Assembly: GCF_016595215.1 (NCBI RefSeq)
Contig: NZ_JAENHK010000010.1
Span: forward strand, 1,225,390 to 1,289,389
Direction: 5' to 3'
DNA from: Chryseobacterium paridis
GTDB taxonomy: Bacteria > Bacteroidota > Bacteroidia > Flavobacteriales > Weeksellaceae
Length of the DNA: 64,000 bases
Shown: piece by piece, positions 62,436 through 64,000 of the stretch
Layout: each line of letters begins with the position of its first letter
Numbering within the stretch: the first letter of the stretch is position 1
Program-made: the position numbers and the translations under genes
The notes under the pieces: generated by a model
Seen by the model: the letters and a program-made list of their open reading frames with translations, nothing else
Database searches by the model: none
Told to the model about the DNA's origin: nothing

Positions 62436-63146
62436 TTATTTATCTCCTTTTTTCTTAGACAACATCCATTCATACAGTTTGGGATCTGAATAAGCGGAGT
62501 CCCAGGAATTATGATTATCATTAGGGAAAATTATTAATTCAGCTGTTGGATTTACAGGATGTAGCTTTTGATAAAATTTAAATGCATTTTCAGGTAAAAC
62601 AATGTCATCCATTCCTCCATGAAAGATTTTCATATTCAAATCTTTATATCGATTGATATTTGCCGTCATGATCTGATCGGTAGGAGCACAAACCGGTACT
62701 ACCGCAGCAAATATTTCAGGATGTTCCATAGCAAGCTTTAAGGTTCCCCATCCTCCTAGTGAAAGCCCAGTCAGGTAGATTCTGGATGCATCAATTTTAT
62801 ACTTTTTCTGAATCTCTTTAATCAGATTGTAGATAGTGACTGTATCCCACCAGCTATCGGCAGGACATTGAGGCGCTAAAATCGCTACAGGTTCCTTAAT
62901 CAGATTCTTATAGGTAAAAGGACTATGAACTTTTACCATTTCCAGATCCGTCCCTCTTTCTCCGGATCCATGCAGAAATACAATTAAAGGAACATTTCCT
63001 TTTACTTTTTGTGGGTAGTCCAGAATATAAGATACCTTTTCCGTACGTTTGATTTCCTTATTTAACTCAGCTTTGATTTCTTGCCCGTTCAATTGTAATG
63101 AAAGAACAGGAAGCAAAAGGAGTACATGTCTTAGTTTTAATTTCAT
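62436..63146 (-). CDS. Exported alpha/beta-hydrolase esterase
   Basis: A 236-residue hydrolase with signal peptide (about 1-21, LSLQLNGQ). The catalytic elements are FLHGSGERGTDLEM, nucleophile elbow GLSLGGWG (Ser129), Asp in HGGMDDIV and His in FPNDNHNSW. This is the PHB-depolymerase/prolyl-oligopeptidase-like esterase type often found with glycan-degradation genes, where it may remove acyl groups. It sits between the GH3 and the glycoamylase-like gene on the same strand. Confidence 0.86.
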   Translation of the reverse strand: MKLKLRHVLLLLPVLSLQLNGQEIKAELNKEIKRTEKVSYILDYPQKVKGNVPLIVFLHGSGERGTDLEMVKVHSPFTYKNLIKEPVAILAPQCPADSWWDTVTIYNLIKEIQKKYKIDASRIYLTGLSLGGWGTLKLAMEHPEIFAAVVPVCAPTDQIMTANINRYKDLNMKIFHGGMDDIVLPENAFKFYQKLHPVNPTAELIIFPNDNHNSWDSAYSDPKLYEWMLSKKKGDK

Positions 63147-63154
63147 ATTGTTAT

Positions 63155-63225
63155 TTAGGTTTTGGCTAAAGCCATTTGATTTATCCTTATTTTAAACGGG
63201 CTAAAGCCCGTTTCTATTGATGATT
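63155..63225. repeat. Fourth copy of the palindromic repeat
   Basis: GGCTAAAGCC (63164-63173), then a perfect hairpin AAACGGGCT/AGCCCGTTT (63194-63213) followed by TCTATTGATGATTAGG. This is the core shared with the repeats at 9.1-9.8 kb and 15.1 kb, without their flanking blocks. Confidence 0.85.
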
Positions 63226-63245
63226 AGGTCTGTAATAAATTCAAA

Positions 63246-64000
63246 TTATTTAATTCCATATTTTGTTGACTGGAAACTTAATTTCTTGAGCCCTTGCTGA
63301 ATTTCAGGTGCATTCATAAATAGCTTCCATAAAAACCCTGTTCTGTAGTTTTCGATCATCGGAGCAATTGTTCCCTGATCTATTGCCAAATATCTTGGAG
63401 TAAACCAATTATTATAATTGATCGATGTCGCATCATAAGGCCCTGCTGATCCAATGAATTCAGGTTTTTGTGTATATATAAATTTTAAAAATTCCATGGA
63501 TTCTTTTGGCGAATATGGAAAGCTACTTAAAGCCGCTGTCGGAGAAATTATACCTTGATCATTTTGAGGAAAATGAGCATTGTACCCTGTAGTTCCATCT
63601 TCATTTCTTGAATAGCTTGCCGTAAGTCCCCAATAGTTCGGACCATAGCCTTTCCATTGTTTTGGATTTTCTACGCAATATTTGTAATCGATCAAAACTT
63701 GATTTTTATTAAGGTCAAAATAATTTTTAATCAATTTATCCGACAATCCTGTAGGATCTAAACCTATGTATGAATAATGCGCCCAAAACAACGGACCTCC
63801 ATATTCTTCAGCAAAATTGTGTTTCACATACATGGGAAGATCATATTTTGTTTTATCTGAAAGGAAAGTACCGCTTCTTGTCCATCCTTTGTAATAAGTT
63901 TCTGCATCAATAGAATATGTCGGTGATGAAGCCGCTAAAATATAAGTAATCATACATTCATTATATCCCTGCAAAGGAAAATTCATTTCCCATTGATATT
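63246..64000 (-). CDS. Glycoamylase/GH144-like enzyme, N-terminus cut by window edge
   Basis: At least 251 residues; the frame stays open to the right edge (…YQWEMNFPLQGYNECMITYIL). The pattern YNECMITYILAASSPTYSID, then AHYSYIGLDPTG, NYWGLTASYS and FPYSPKESMEFLKF matches the PF10091 glycoamylase-like family, of which some members (GH144) cut beta-1,2-glucan. The catalytic N-terminal part is off the window, so the activity cannot be tested here. It heads the esterase/GH3 set and suggests a beta-glucan target. Confidence 0.78.
   Translation of the reverse strand, partial: YQWEMNFPLQGYNECMITYILAASSPTYSIDAETYYKGWTRSGTFLSDKTKYDLPMYVKHNFAEEYGGPLFWAHYSYIGLDPTGLSDKLIKNYFDLNKNQVLIDYKYCVENPKQWKGYGPNYWGLTASYSRNEDGTTGYNAHFPQNDQGIISPTAALSSFPYSPKESMEFLKFIYTQKPEFIGSAGPYDATSINYNNWFTPRYLAIDQGTIAPMIENYRTGFLWKLFMNAPEIQQGLKKLSFQSTKYGIK

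Overview
The window looks like a chromosomal segment of a flavobacterium, most likely Chryseobacterium or a close relative. It is AT-rich, and many genes have the Bacteroidetes -7 promoter motif TAnnTTTG close to the start codon with little Shine-Dalgarno signal. The gene content fits: a subclass A2 class A beta-lactamase, a monomeric NADP isocitrate dehydrogenase, a long-form urocanate hydratase, a one-piece PurL, DUF559 and DUF417 genes and WG-repeat proteins. No rRNA, tRNA, CRISPR array, prophage or transposase gene was recognised.

1-12.6 kb is read almost entirely on the minus strand. It is packed with small single-domain proteins: DoxX, three SRPBCC/AHSA1 proteins, an SDR, five VOC/PhnB-type proteins, two DinB-fold proteins, two alpha/beta hydrolases, two Crp/Fnr-like regulators, a DUF763 protein and thiol peroxidase. 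Two modules share a layout: a Crp-like regulator followed by an alpha/beta hydrolase plus VOC genes, one of them with two DinB genes. Between them (9.07-9.83 kb) lies a gene-free tandem duplication of about 341 bp carrying a dispersed palindromic repeat.

12.7-25.5 kb holds the isocitrate dehydrogenase, a divergent HxlR regulator/SDR pair, and a compact envelope/redox locus. That locus has a two-CxxCH haem protein with a P460-like domain, a lipoprotein, a LytS-type kinase with a LytTR regulator, a DUF1223 protein and a DoxX protein. The promoters of the haem gene and the DUF1223 gene share the same spaced direct repeats and the same -7 box, which suggests that the kinase/regulator pair controls both. 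MBL-fold, aldo/keto reductase and AraC genes follow, then a G-rich island.

25.5-40.6 kb contains an NAPE-PLD-like MBL protein, an S41 peptidase lipoprotein/AraC/DUF417 group and an ECF sigma factor with a membrane partner. An 8-copy TTTAGGG array abuts a perfect 26-bp-arm palindrome. Then come an ALDH-superfamily (GapN-like) enzyme, an exported thiol peroxidase, two unknown small proteins, hutU and a frameshifted DUF559 endonuclease bracketed by inverted composite repeats. A 2-hydroxyacid dehydrogenase, pcm and a Gfo/Idh/MocA oxidoreductase close the section.

40.7-64 kb carries a secreted GH5 enzyme, a class A beta-lactamase, a hydroxyacyl-CoA dehydrogenase and a GT-C-like membrane protein, followed by housekeeping genes (pheT, dnaN, purL, purB, dgkA) and an orphan barstar. 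The right end is a glucan-degradation group: a GH3 beta-glucosidase, a secreted esterase and a truncated glycoamylase/GH144-like enzyme.

The best candidates for something undescribed are the DUF559 gene inside matched inverted palindromic elements (36.35-36.91 kb), the paired LytTR-like promoters (16.6 and 20.0 kb), the Crp-VOC-DinB-DinB-hydrolase operon with one DinB protein lacking its metal ligands, and the telomere-like array upstream of the sigma-factor gene.
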